A DNA stretch of 64,000 bases from Bacteroidales bacterium. GTDB lineage: Bacteria > Bacteroidota > Bacteroidia > Bacteroidales > UBA4417. The notes under the pieces are model-generated. The model was not told the DNA's origin. It saw only the letters and a list, made by a program, of their open reading frames with translations, and ran no database searches. Positions 38,024-47,707 of this stretch are shown here, one piece after another. Every line of letters starts with the position of its first letter. The stretch's first letter is position 1. The DNA lies in the NCBI GenBank assembly GCA_016707705.1, contig JADJHD010000013.1:62001-126000 (forward strand), read 5' to 3'. The position numbers and the translations under genes were made by a program.

Positions 38024-38107
38024 TGCCCAGAACAGGACTCGAACCTGCACAGCCGCAAAGCCACTGGTCCCTGAAACCAGCGTGTCTACCAATTTCACCA
38101 TCTGGGC
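38024..38107 (-). tRNA. tRNA-Leu (anticodon CAG)
   Basis: An 84-base class II tRNA on the minus strand. The acceptor stem GCCCAGA pairs with TCTGGGC, with discriminator A. The D arm contains TGGTGAAATTGGTAGACA, the anticodon stem-loop is CTGGT-TTCAGGG-ACCAG with anticodon CAG, there is a long variable arm, and the T arm has GGTTCGAGTCC. All expected helices form. It decodes CUG. CCA is not encoded. Confidence 0.96.
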
Positions 38108-38134
38108 AGATGGTAATTTTTCTTTGGTGAAGAG

Positions 38135-38197
38135 TGCCCAGGACAAGACTCGAACTTGCTTATCCGCCCAGGCGGACACCAGCTCTTCAACTGACGT
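38135..38197 (-). pseudogene. tRNA-Leu(GAG)-like 3' fragment
   Basis: The minus strand carries the 3' part of a leucine tRNA: a degenerate anticodon arm (TCAG TTGAAGAG CTGG), a palindromic variable arm (TCCGCCTGGGCGGA), a T arm identical to the neighbouring tRNA-Leu(GAG) (AAGTTCGAGTCTTGTCC) and the 3' acceptor half CCTGGGCA. The D arm and 5' acceptor strand are absent, so it cannot fold as a tRNA. Confidence 0.75.
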
Positions 38198-38234
38198 TAA
38201 TGATTGATCAAAGACAAAGCGAAGCTTTGCATTG

Positions 38235-38318
38235 TGCCCAGGACAAGACTCGAACTTGCACATCCGTAAGGACACCAGCCCCTCAAGCTGGCGTGTCTAC
38301 CAATTTCACCACCTGGGC
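38235..38318 (-). tRNA. tRNA-Leu (anticodon GAG)
   Basis: An 84-base class II tRNA on the minus strand. The acceptor stem GCCCAGG pairs with CCTGGGC, with discriminator A. The D arm contains TGGTGAAATTGGTAGACA, the anticodon stem-loop is CCAGC-TTGAGGG-GCTGG with anticodon GAG, the variable arm is long, and the T arm is GTTCGAGTC. It reads CUC/CUU. It is the first (5') member of the minus-strand array. Confidence 0.96.
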
Positions 38319-38428
38319 AAAGCGGGTGCAAAGATAAAAATAATTTTAGAACCTGCAAGCCAATTCTATCAAAATTTAAACTCTTCATTCTTTTTTATCA
38401 AATCTCCAGCATTTCTTTATCTATTATG

Positions 38429-38436
38429 TATTTTTG
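38429..38436 (+). promoter_or_regulatory. -7 promoter box for the metal efflux operon
   Basis: TATTTTTG fits TAnnTTTG, 14 bases before the ATG at 38451. Confidence 0.5.
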
Positions 38437-38450
38437 CAACACATCAGCCT

Positions 38451-38762
38451 ATGAAGTTTATCTCTTTCATACTCAGCATTTATATCATGGCTCTTTCCAT
38501 AGTGCCATGTGCTGATCTACTATATTCCGAGAACTCCCTTCAGGTTCAGTTTCAGGTCAGTCATCATGAACATAGTTGCGATGCCGCTGATCATTGTTCC
38601 CCATTCTGTTCATGCAATTGCTGCAATAACCTGGCTTTGGAAAACATGCAAGTGGTTAATTTTAAACTCTTTTCTTTCCATTCTGAAAGATTTATCCCGC
38701 TGAAGGATTGTGCTATTCCGCAATACTTCCATCCAATCTGGCAACCGCCCAAAATAGGCTAG
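38451..38762 (+). CDS. small Cys/His-rich DUF6660-like protein
   Basis: A 103-residue protein with an N-terminal hydrophobic signal (MKFISFILSIYIMALSIVPC). A metal-binding-looking cluster follows: HHEHSCDAADHCSPFCSCNCC (written in parts: HHEHSCDAADHC and SPFCSCNCC). Such proteins (DUF6660) sit just upstream of CusA-type pumps in Bacteroidota. I infer a periplasmic metal chaperone or sensor, not proven. The start at 38451 places the signal at the N-terminus; the longer frame upstream runs into the tRNA genes. The pump gene begins 76 bases after it. Confidence 0.8.
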   Translation: MKFISFILSIYIMALSIVPCADLLYSENSLQVQFQVSHHEHSCDAADHCSPFCSCNCCNNLALENMQVVNFKLFSFHSERFIPLKDCAIPQYFHPIWQPPKIG

Positions 38763-38838
38763 ATTCATAAGTCCTGTTTCACTCCACATGCTGGAGGTAT
38801 TATCATTTACCGAATTCACAAACCGAAATCACCACAAG

Positions 38839-41800
38839 ATGATTGAACGAATCATTCATTTCTCTATTCACAATAAGCTAATTATTGGAATAGGGGTGCT
38901 CCTTATAACAGGATGGGGACTATTTTCTCTTTCCAGGCTTACCGTCGACGCCGTTCCGGATGCAACCAACAATCAGGTTCAGATAATCTCCATAGCGCCT
39001 TCACTCGCAGTGCAGGAGGTGGAGTTATTTGTTACTGCTCCAATTGAGGTCTCCCTTGCCAGCATACCCAAGGTAATTGAACTCAGATCAATTTCCCGAC
39101 TTGGACTTTCTGTAGTAACAGTTGTTTTTAAAGATGAAGCGGATATTTACTGGGCTAGGCAGCAAATCAGCGAAAGGCTCGCTGAAGCAGAGGAACAAAT
39201 TCCAAAAGGACTTGCGACTATAAGCATGGCTCCTGTTTCTTCAGGACTAGGAGAAATATATCAGTATACGCTTGATGTAGACAAAGGCTACTCCTATTCC
39301 TTGAGTGACCTGAGAACAGTGCAGGACTGGATTGTAAGGCGGCAGATGCTGGGTACTCCCGGCGTTGCAGACGTTAACAGTTATGGCGGATTTGTAAAGC
39401 AATACGAAATTGCGGTAAACCCTGACCAGCTCAGGAGCATGGGACTTACTCTGACTGATATACTTGAAGCTCTTGAACAAAACAATGAAAATACCGGGAG
39501 TGCCTATATTGATAAAAAACCAACCTCCTATTTCATTCGTGGAATAGGACTGGCTTCTTCACTTGAAGATGTCGGAAAAATTGTCGTGAAACGCTCTGCC
39601 GGCGGGACTCCAGTGCTTATTCGAGACATTGCCAATGTCCAGTTCGGCCATGCACCCCGTTATGGAGCATTTGTAGCAGATACTTCCGAAGTTGTTGGAG
39701 GTGTAGTCATGATGCTCAAAGGCGCCAATGCCAAGCAGGTGATCAAGACAGTAGAGGAAAGAATGCTGAGCATTCAAGCTTCCTTACCTGAAGGAATTAA
39801 GATCGTCCCTTATCTTGACCGCTCAGACCTTGTTGACCGCGCCATAGGGACAGTCTCTAAAAACCTGCTGGAAGGAGGTTTGATTGTTATTTTTATACTG
39901 GTACTTTTCCTTGGGAATCTAAGGGCCGGACTGGTAGTGGCTTCTGTGATTCCCCTATCCATGCTGTTTGCGGTCTCACTTATGAACCTGTTCGGCGTAT
40001 CAGGCAACCTTATGAGTCTGGGAGCCATTGATTTTGGACTTATCGTCGACGGAGCGGTCATCATTGTTGAGAGTGCCGTTCACAGGATGTCACTCCAGCG
40101 AAGGAAGGCTGGTCTCGATATCAGAATGTCAAGAATCGACATGGATCAGACTGTTTTTCAGTCCGCCAGGAGAATGATGACCTCTGCAACCTTCGGACAA
40201 ATCATTATCCTTGTGGTTTATCTGCCAATCCTAACACTGGTAGGCGTTGAAGGAAAGATGTTCCGTCCGATGGCAGAGGTAGTTTCCTTTGCACTTATAG
40301 GTGCGATACTGCTGTCGGTCACCTGGGTCCGATGGCAACTGCTCTTTTTCTAAACAGAAAAATAAGGACAACAGACTCCTTCTCCGATAAGATAATAAGC
40401 CGACTCAGCCAATGGATTTCAAAGGTATTTGTCAGATTTATTTTTAGAAAAAAGCTTCTGTTGGTCTCAGGTGCTATTGCATTGTTTGCCTTCAGCATTT
40501 TCGTCTTTACAAAACTGGGGGGCGAGTTTATCCCAACGCTTGAAGAGGGTGACCTGGCGGCAGGAATAATGACCCTTCAGGGAGGATCTTTATCAAACAC
40601 CGTAGAAACTGTTGAGAAAGCCAACCTTATTCTTCTTACCAATTTCCCGGAAGTCAAGAGAACCATCTGCAAAATAGGTGCCGGTGAAATACCTACCGAT
40701 CCTACTCCAATGGAAACAGGTGATTACATAATCACTCTCAAGGACAAATCAGAATGGACCAGTGCAGGAAGTCGCGAAGAACTCGTTGCCATGATGGAAG
40801 AAAAGCTGGCGGCCCTGCCAGGTGTCAAGTTCGAATTCCAGCAACCCATACAGATGCGATTCAATGAATTGATGACCGGCTCACGTCAGGATGTTGCCAT
40901 TAAGATATTCGGGGATAATCTTGATTCTCTTTCTGCATGTGCTTCATTAATTGAATCCAGAATTAAGGAGATTCAAGGCATTGAGGATATCAATGTTGAA
41001 AAGGTGACCGGTCTTTCACAAATTCAGGTAGAATACAACCGCGACAGGATGGCCCAATACGGATTATCGGTTGCCGATGTCAACAGGGTGCTGCGCGCTG
41101 CTTTTGCAGGAATGACCGCCGGTGTTATTTATGAAGAAGAAAAAAGATTCGATATAGTTGTCAGGCTGAGTGAAGAATACAGACAGGACATCGAAAATGT
41201 CAGAAATCTTCCAGTAAGCCTTCCTGATGGACAGCAACTCAGTCTTGATCAGGTAGCAGATGTGCAGGTTAAATCAGGACCTGCTCAGGTCTCGAGGGAG
41301 GATGCACACCGCAGGATTACAGTCGGGTTCAATGTAAGAGCAAGGGATATTGAAACTGTTGTTAATGAAGTCAGATCAGACTTGTCAAATAATTTCAGAT
41401 TACCGCCCGGCTATTACATTCAATATGGTGGAGAATTCCAAACTCTGGCAGAAGCCCGAAACAGATTGGCCATCGCCGTCCCGATAGCATTGCTGCTGAT
41501 TTTCCTCCTGCTTTACTTCACCTTTCACTCCCTTAAACAAACCCTGTTGATTTTCACGGCTGTTCCACTGGCTTCCATAGGAGGGATCTTCGCCCTTTAC
41601 CTGAGAGACATGAACTTCAGCATTTCAGCAGGGATTGGCTTCATCGCACTTTTTGGAGTTGCAGTGTTGAATGGCATTGTCCTCATTACCGAATTCAATC
41701 GCCTGAAAAATGAAGGAATGGCTGACATTCACCGAAGGGTTCTAAAAGGTCTTGAAATAAGGCTTAGACCTGTACTTATGACAGCCGCTGTAGCTTCTCT

Positions 41801-43220
41801 GGGATTCCTTCCGATGGCTCTGTCAACATCCGCCGGGGCAGAAGTTCAGAAACCTCTTGCCACCGTTGTAATTGGAGGGCTGATCACTTCTACCCTGCTT
41901 ACTTTGATTATACTTCCAATACTTTATATTCTTTTCACAGCGAAAAGAAAAGAGAAAACAGGATCTTCAAATTCCAAAGCAATCCTTACTGGTGTTACAA
42001 TTATCCTGATAATAATACCTTTCTACAGGATATCAGCTCAAAAAACAGAGTCTTTAACGGTAAATCAGGCAATTTCAATTGCTTTGGAACAAAATCTTGA
42101 GCTAAAAAAATCCCGTTTAAATGTAAGACTATTTGAGCGGCAACAATCGGCTGCATGGAATCTTGATAAAACAGAGTTCTCCGCAGAAATAGGTCAGATG
42201 AATTCAACTGAAACAGATAATTCATTTGCAGTTTCACAAAGAATAGAATTCCCGGCAGTATATGCTCTTCAAATGAAACTTGCGAGGAGCAGATCTTCGG
42301 AAGCCAGACTCAATGAAGAATATTTGCAGAATGAACTAATCGCTGAAGTAAAATCAGCCTACTGGGATCTGGTCTATCTTAACTCCAGGTTTCGGCTGCT
42401 ACAATATCAGGATAGCTTATTCGCCGGACTTGCAAGAGCTGCAAAACGCAGGGCTGAAACCGGAGAATCCAATCAATTGGAAATGATTAGTGCAAGCAGT
42501 GAGTCCATGGAAATCAGGGATGAGCTGAATCAGGCTGCAATTGATGTTTCAGTTGGAATTCGGAAGCTCCAATTCTTATTGAACAGTTCTGCTCCTTTTG
42601 TTCCTGATGACACTGAATTGTTACCCCTTATACTTCAATTTCAGGCTGATTCGGCAAGATTACTGGCAAATCCATTAATTGCCATGGCAAGGAATCAATC
42701 GCGGTCAGCAAGCACTGAAGTCAAATTAAGTAAAATGCATATGATGCCTGACATCACCCTGGGGGCCTTCACCCAAACCATGAAAGGCCCTCAGGAGGTT
42801 AATGGAATTCCAACCTATTTCGGGCCTGGCGACCGCTTAACAGGAATACAGGCAGGAATAAGCATTCCCATATGGTTCAAACCTTGGAAGAGCAGTATTG
42901 AAACGGCAAGGGTACAGCAACAGATTGCTGAATGCAATGAGGAGCAAGTACTCAATCAGTTGAAGTATCAATTGTTTTCCGCCTGGGAGGAATATCTCAA
43001 GTATGAGGGCTCTCTAAAGTATTACAACGATATTGCTTTACCCGAGGCTAACCAGATCTTCAAACAATCAGAAGCCGGATTCAAGGCAGGAGCCATCGAT
43101 TATTCCGATCATATTCCAAACCTTCAGCGGGTACTGCAGATCAAGGCAAAACATCTTGATTGCATACGGCAATACAATCAATCTATAATCCTTATTGAAC
43201 AATTGTTAAACACCAAATAA
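38839..43220 (+). CDS. cusA: CusA/CzcA heavy-metal RND pump fused to a TolC-like channel, frameshifted
   Basis: One gene of about 1460 residues with a single missing base near 40329. The first part begins MIERIIHFSIHNKLIIGIGV and has the RND N-terminal membrane helix, porter regions and DFGLIVDGAVIIVE in the membrane block. Restoring one C gives TWVPMATALFLN, the normal RND sequence, and the pump continues to about residue 1040. Without a stop the frame then enters an outer-membrane factor domain (about 1070-1461: LTVNQAISIALEQNLELKKSRL, YWDLVYLNSRF, AGISIPIWFKPW). CusA/CzcA pumps expel Cu, Ag, Co, Zn or Cd. This fusion is known in Bacteroidota. The adaptor gene follows 7 bases later. Confidence 0.9.
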
Positions 43221-43227
43221 TCAAACA

Positions 43228-44442
43228 ATGTCAAGATATCCATTCCTTATAAACATACTGTTGGTTGCAGTTGCAATCACTCTCGGTTCCTGCGGAAACA
43301 AATCTGCAGAAGTCAATAAAGGACATACTGAAGAATCTGCCGGCCATTCCGAAAAAACAGAACATGAAGAACTGCCGGACTCAATTGTTGAATTAAGCCA
43401 GGAACAGCTAAAATCGGCCGGAATAGAATACGGATCAATTGTCAGCAAACCCCTCGGCTCAGTTATCAAAGCGTCAGGAATTGTAGCAGTACCTCCGGGA
43501 AGTTCTTCAACAATCTGTGCCAGCTGGGGCGGAATAATCAGAAACATTAGCCTGCAACCAGGAAGCTCCGTTACTGCCGGACAAGTTATAGCAACTATAG
43601 AAAATGCAGAGATTATTGATCTTCAGCAGGAATACCTCGATGCTATGAGCAAGCTGGAATTTGCCGAGGCTGAATACAACAGACATCAGCAATTGCATAG
43701 TGATGACGTCTATTCCACGCAGAATTTTCAGGAGGTTACATCTTCATACAAGAGCCTTAAAGCTAAGGTGAATGCCCTCTCTCAGAAGCTGCAGCTCATC
43801 GGACTGAATCCTTCTAAACTCAACGCCGACAACATCAGCAAGTCAATCAGCATCAAGGCCGGTATCAGTGGATATGTAAGAACTGTTAACGCCAGCAATG
43901 GCAAGTTTGTTTCCTCTTCGGATGTGCTGTTTGAAATCGCAAATAATAATCAGATGTATCTGGAAATCACACTATTTGAAAAGGAAATGAACAATGTAAA
44001 GATAGGCCAGCAAGTAGAGTTCTTCCTGAACAATGAAACCGAATCTCATAAAGCCAGAATATATCAGGTTGCTCAGGCGGTTGCCGACGACAAATCATTC
44101 AAGGTATATGCCAGTGTCCAGTTACCATGCAGGAATATCCTTCCGGGAATGTATGTAAGTACCAACATCAGTACATCCGGCACTATCGTTCAGGCAGTTC
44201 CTTCAGAATCCCTGGTACGATTTGACAACGAATATTATCTGTTCGCTTTTGAAAAATCGATCCAGGAGAATGGCAAGCCAGTTTCTTTGTTGAGAATGGT
44301 TAAGGTTGAAAAGGGAATCACCTCCGGAGGATACACCGGCGTAGCATTGCCAGCAGGCTTCGACCCGGCATCAAAAATTGTGGTGAAGGGAGCATTTCAG
44401 GTAATGGCTGCGAAGAAAAACTCCGGGGAAATGAGCTGCTAA
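43228..44442 (+). CDS. cusB: efflux RND periplasmic adaptor (CusB-like) lipoprotein
   Basis: A 404-residue membrane-fusion protein. The lipobox LGSC sets Cys22 as the lipid anchor. A His/Glu-rich spacer (KGHTEESAGHSEKTEHEE) may bind metal. The barrel-sandwich and helical hairpin follow (SLQPGSSVTAGQVIATIEN, QQEYLDAMSKLEFAEAEYNRHQQL), then the beta-barrel (MYLEITLFEKEMNNVKIGQ) and the membrane-proximal domain. It should link the inner-membrane pump to the channel, which here is fused to the pump, so the operon lacks a separate TolC gene. Confidence 0.93.
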   Translation: MSRYPFLINILLVAVAITLGSCGNKSAEVNKGHTEESAGHSEKTEHEELPDSIVELSQEQLKSAGIEYGSIVSKPLGSVIKASGIVAVPPGSSSTICASWGGIIRNISLQPGSSVTAGQVIATIENAEIIDLQQEYLDAMSKLEFAEAEYNRHQQLHSDDVYSTQNFQEVTSSYKSLKAKVNALSQKLQLIGLNPSKLNADNISKSISIKAGISGYVRTVNASNGKFVSSSDVLFEIANNNQMYLEITLFEKEMNNVKIGQQVEFFLNNETESHKARIYQVAQAVADDKSFKVYASVQLPCRNILPGMYVSTNISTSGTIVQAVPSESLVRFDNEYYLFAFEKSIQENGKPVSLLRMVKVEKGITSGGYTGVALPAGFDPASKIVVKGAFQVMAAKKNSGEMSC

Positions 44443-44495
44443 AAATTGAAGAAACAGCTTCAGGCAATTCCCTGTTAAGGTTACGGGAATATTCC

Positions 44496-44503
44496 TATTT
44501 TTG
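44496..44503 (+). promoter_or_regulatory. -7 promoter box for the DUF4301 gene
   Basis: TATTTTTG fits TAnnTTTG, 19 bases before the ATG at 44523. Confidence 0.5.
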
Positions 44504-44522
44504 TTAAAACCAAACTATCCGT

Positions 44523-46088
44523 ATGATCTCATCTATTTTTTCGAAAGACGATCTCAAGCAGATGGCCGGCAAAGGCATCGATCCAAGAGTTACTGAAACG
44601 CAGATTGACAATTTCAGAAGAGGATTCCCCTTTATAAACCTTGACCGGCCTGCAATTGTAGGTGATGGCATTAAAACCTTCAACCTTAGGGATGCCAAGA
44701 AACTATCCTACTACTACGATTCGAATTCCAAAAAATATGAAGTCCTGAAATTTGTCCCCGCCTCAGGTGCCGCAAGCAGGATGTTTAAGGATCTGTTTGA
44801 ATTTGTGGAGCATTTTAGCGGCAGTGATGCTGATTTAGAAAAGCTTCACCATGACAAAAAACTTGCAGCAGTCAGAGTGTTCATTGACAGAATAAAGGAT
44901 TTTGCATTCTATGCTGACCTGCAGAAATCGCTTCGTAAAGATGGCTATGATCTGGAAGAATGCTTCAAGGCTCATGACTATAAAACCGTAATCGAATATC
45001 TGCTTACCTCCAGGGGATTGAACTATGCAAGCCTGCCAAAGGGTGTGCTGCATTTCCACAGGTACACTGATGGCTCAAGGATGTCAATTGAGGAACATTT
45101 GGTTGAAGGTGCAAGCTATTGCAAGGATAAGGAAGGAAGATCTGCCATTCATTTCACGGTTTCACCCGAGCATGCTGATACTTTTCTTGATGAAATCAAT
45201 CGAATAAAGGATAAGTATGAGGAAATGTTTGATGTCACCTATGAGCTGACCTTTTCCCTTCAGAAAGCATCTACGGATACTATCGCCGTTGACATGAAGG
45301 ACAAGCCTTTCAGGGAAGCGGATGGAAGCCTGGTGTACAGACCTGGAGGACATGGAGCATTAATCGAGAATCTTAATGACCGCGAAGGAGAAATTATCTT
45401 CATCAAGAATATTGACAATGTCGTTCCTGATAGGATGAAACCCGACACATTCCTTTACAAAAAGGTTTTGGGAGGATATCTGTTTGAACTGCAGGATCAG
45501 GTTTTTGAACATATAGAAACTCTGGAGGACCGGCCTGATGATGAAGATATCAGAACCATTCTCCGCTTTATAAAAACCAAGTTGGGGTTCACGATTGACC
45601 CCGATTACAATAGTTTCCGAAGGGAAGAGAAAATTGAATACCTGATCAGGAAATTAAACAGGCCTATCCGTGTTTGCGGAATGGTGAAAAATGAAGGCGA
45701 ACCCGGAGGTGGACCATTCTGGGTGAAAGAACATACCGGAGAAATCTCCCTTCAGATTGTCGAATCCTCACAAATAAGCATGGAGGATGAGGCCCAGAAG
45801 GAAATCTTCAGCAAATCCACACATTTCAACCCCGTTGATATTGTTTGCGGAGTGCGTGATTACAAGGGCCACAATTTTGATCTTCCAAAATATGTAAATC
45901 CTGCTACCGGGTTCATCTCTATAAAGTCAAAAGACGGCAAACCATTGAAGGCGCAGGAACTTCCGGGATTATGGAATGGTGCAATGGCCGACTGGATTAC
46001 GGTTTTTGTTGAAGTACCTATCAGCACTTTCAATCCTGTTAAGACTGTAAACGATTTACTTCGTCCGGAACATCAGCAGGGAGAATAA
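44523..46088 (+). CDS. DUF4301 family protein
   Basis: A 521-residue cytoplasmic protein of DUF4301, found mainly in Bacteroidota. Conserved blocks include FRRGFPFINLDRPAIVGDGI near the N-terminus, KFVPASGAASRMFKDLFEF (about 79-97, resembling a nucleotidyltransferase-like SGAASR loop), GVLHFHRY, YRPGGHGALIENLNDREGEIIFIKNIDNVVPD (in outline), and RVCGMVKNEGEPGGGPFWV. These suggest a nucleotide- or sugar-nucleotide-handling enzyme, but no reaction is established. Single gene with its own promoter. Confidence 0.9.
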   Translation: MISSIFSKDDLKQMAGKGIDPRVTETQIDNFRRGFPFINLDRPAIVGDGIKTFNLRDAKKLSYYYDSNSKKYEVLKFVPASGAASRMFKDLFEFVEHFSGSDADLEKLHHDKKLAAVRVFIDRIKDFAFYADLQKSLRKDGYDLEECFKAHDYKTVIEYLLTSRGLNYASLPKGVLHFHRYTDGSRMSIEEHLVEGASYCKDKEGRSAIHFTVSPEHADTFLDEINRIKDKYEEMFDVTYELTFSLQKASTDTIAVDMKDKPFREADGSLVYRPGGHGALIENLNDREGEIIFIKNIDNVVPDRMKPDTFLYKKVLGGYLFELQDQVFEHIETLEDRPDDEDIRTILRFIKTKLGFTIDPDYNSFRREEKIEYLIRKLNRPIRVCGMVKNEGEPGGGPFWVKEHTGEISLQIVESSQISMEDEAQKEIFSKSTHFNPVDIVCGVRDYKGHNFDLPKYVNPATGFISIKSKDGKPLKAQELPGLWNGAMADWITVFVEVPISTFNPVKTVNDLLRPEHQQGE

Positions 46089-46240
46089 CCCAGATATCAT
46101 TGAAGTGCTGGCATGGCTTTTAAGCTATTGAATCTCCATGCGCCAGCGTTAAGATTTTCAAATTGGTAGCAGAGGGATTTGACTCTGAATTCAAGGAATC
46201 CTAAGGTTTCTAAATTCCAGGTATGCTGAGGCTTATCCGA

Positions 46241-46876
46241 TCAGGGAGCTAGTCTGCTTCTTTTCCAGTGGAAGCCTTCCCTTTCAAACTGTATCCTGTC
46301 ATGTAACCTGTTTTTACGCCCTTGCCAAAATTCAATCAGGCGGGGAAGAAATTTATACCCACCCCAATTGGCTGGCCTGGTAAAATTACCATCAGGATAT
46401 TGAGCAAGAAAATCCTTGTGCATGTTTTCAAGTGCTTCGCGCGAAGCAACTACAGAACTCTGAGGTGAAATTGCCGCACTTACCCTGCTTTCAAGCGGGC
46501 GGGAGTAAAAATACTCATCAGATACAGATTCAGCAGCCTGCTCAACCACACCCTCAATCCTAACCTGTCTTTCAAGCTCAGGCCAGAAGAATAGTAGACT
46601 TGCATTGGGATTGGACTGCAGCTGAAGAGCTTTACGACTGTCGTAACTGGAGAAAAAGTAAAAATGGTTATGATCGAAATGTTTCAGCAATACGATTCTC
46701 GATGAAGGAAAGCCTGATTCAGAAACAGTTGAAAGGACCATGGCATTTGCCTCCGACAAACTGGCCTTTAATGCATCCTTCATCCATTCTTCAAACCAAT
46801 CCATTGGATCAGAAGGCAATGAATAATCATCAATCGTACCTTTCCCATAGTTTTTTCTCAGGTCCTGAAGTTCCAT
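46241..46876 (-). CDS. pdxH: pyridoxamine/pyridoxine 5'-phosphate oxidase PdxH
   Basis: A 211-residue FMN enzyme that makes pyridoxal 5'-phosphate, the last step of vitamin B6 synthesis. It starts LQDLRKNYGKGTIDD and has SRIVLLKHFDHNHFYFFSSYDSRKA (FMN and substrate binding), LFFWPELERQVRIEGVVEQ, YFYSRPLESRVSAAISPQSS and the C-terminal FWQGRKNRLHDRI ... WKRSRLAP. All are standard and the length is normal. With PdxB at 36.6 kb this shows a DXP-dependent B6 pathway. Confidence 0.96.
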   Translation of the reverse strand: MELQDLRKNYGKGTIDDYSLPSDPMDWFEEWMKDALKASLSEANAMVLSTVSESGFPSSRIVLLKHFDHNHFYFFSSYDSRKALQLQSNPNASLLFFWPELERQVRIEGVVEQAAESVSDEYFYSRPLESRVSAAISPQSSVVASREALENMHKDFLAQYPDGNFTRPANWGGYKFLPRLIEFWQGRKNRLHDRIQFEREGFHWKRSRLAP

Positions 46877-47007
46877 CCCTTTAAAGTTTTCAGATATAAC
46901 AATTGCTGGCGCAGAAGGTTTATCAAACAGTTGATTTCCATAGAAACATGCAATTTATTACCTTCGCATCAAAGAATTTCCCTTTGAAAATAATTCAGGT
47001 AACGATT

Positions 47008-47664
47008 ATGCCCATTATTCAGAAGCTAGCCTTACTTCCGCTATCTCAGAGATTTATCAGAATCCTGATTCTTCCTTTGCTTATTGTTCAGTTGCAAGGC
47101 TATTCCCAGTCTTCTTCAGAAGCCACATCCTATGAAAAAGACATCCTGAAACAAAGAGAAGAAAAGAATGAAGAACTGAAACAGGAAAAGTCACCGTTGA
47201 CAGATGAGGACAAACCAGATTTCAAGGGACTTAATTACTATCCACCGGATATCAATTACAAGGTTAAAGCTACCCTTACCCGCTTCGACAATCCCTTTCA
47301 CTTCAAAATGAAAACCACTACTGACAGGCTGCCTGAATACTCACTTTATGGTAAGATCGAATTTACACTTCAGGGAAGGCAATATAGCCTGAATGTATAT
47401 CAGAATATTGACTTATTAAAGAAACCAGGATTTGAGAAGTACCTTTTTATTCCTTTCAATGATCTGACAAACGGGAAATCAACTTATGGAGGAGGCCGAT
47501 TCCTCGATGGCGAAATCCCTGCAGGAGATGAATTCGTAATTGATTTCAACCTGGCATATAACCCTTACTGTGCATATAATCACAAGTACTCCTGCCCTAT
47601 TCCTCCTGAAGAGAACTCACTTGAAACAGAGATACTGGCCGGAGAGAAAAAGTGGCATGATTAA
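47008..47664 (+). CDS. exported protein of unknown function
   Basis: A 218-residue protein starting at the ATG at 47008; upstream in-frame ATG 46948 and TTG 46903 would add a non-signal-like leader. A long signal peptide (FIRILILPLLIVQLQGYSQ) is followed by a highly charged helix (YEKDILKQREEKNEELKQEK). Then comes a beta-rich domain with LYGKIEFTLQGRQYSLNVYQN, FIPFNDLTNGKSTYGGGRFLD and DFNLAYNPYCAYNHKYSCPIPPEEN. The latter resembles DUF1684 proteins, whose conserved core includes Y...F..FRD.T.G..TYG.GR..D and ..D.N.AYNP.C.Y. So a DUF1684-like protein is the best call. Role unknown. Confidence 0.72.
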   Translation: MPIIQKLALLPLSQRFIRILILPLLIVQLQGYSQSSSEATSYEKDILKQREEKNEELKQEKSPLTDEDKPDFKGLNYYPPDINYKVKATLTRFDNPFHFKMKTTTDRLPEYSLYGKIEFTLQGRQYSLNVYQNIDLLKKPGFEKYLFIPFNDLTNGKSTYGGGRFLDGEIPAGDEFVIDFNLAYNPYCAYNHKYSCPIPPEENSLETEILAGEKKWHD

Positions 47665-47707
47665 ATAAAAAGACTGAAGTAACTAATCGAATTCAAGAAA
47701 GCTTACA

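Noticed and set aside
37850..38275. Open frame of 141 codons on the minus strand
   Set aside because: It runs through tRNA genes and their remnants; composition follows tRNA sequence.
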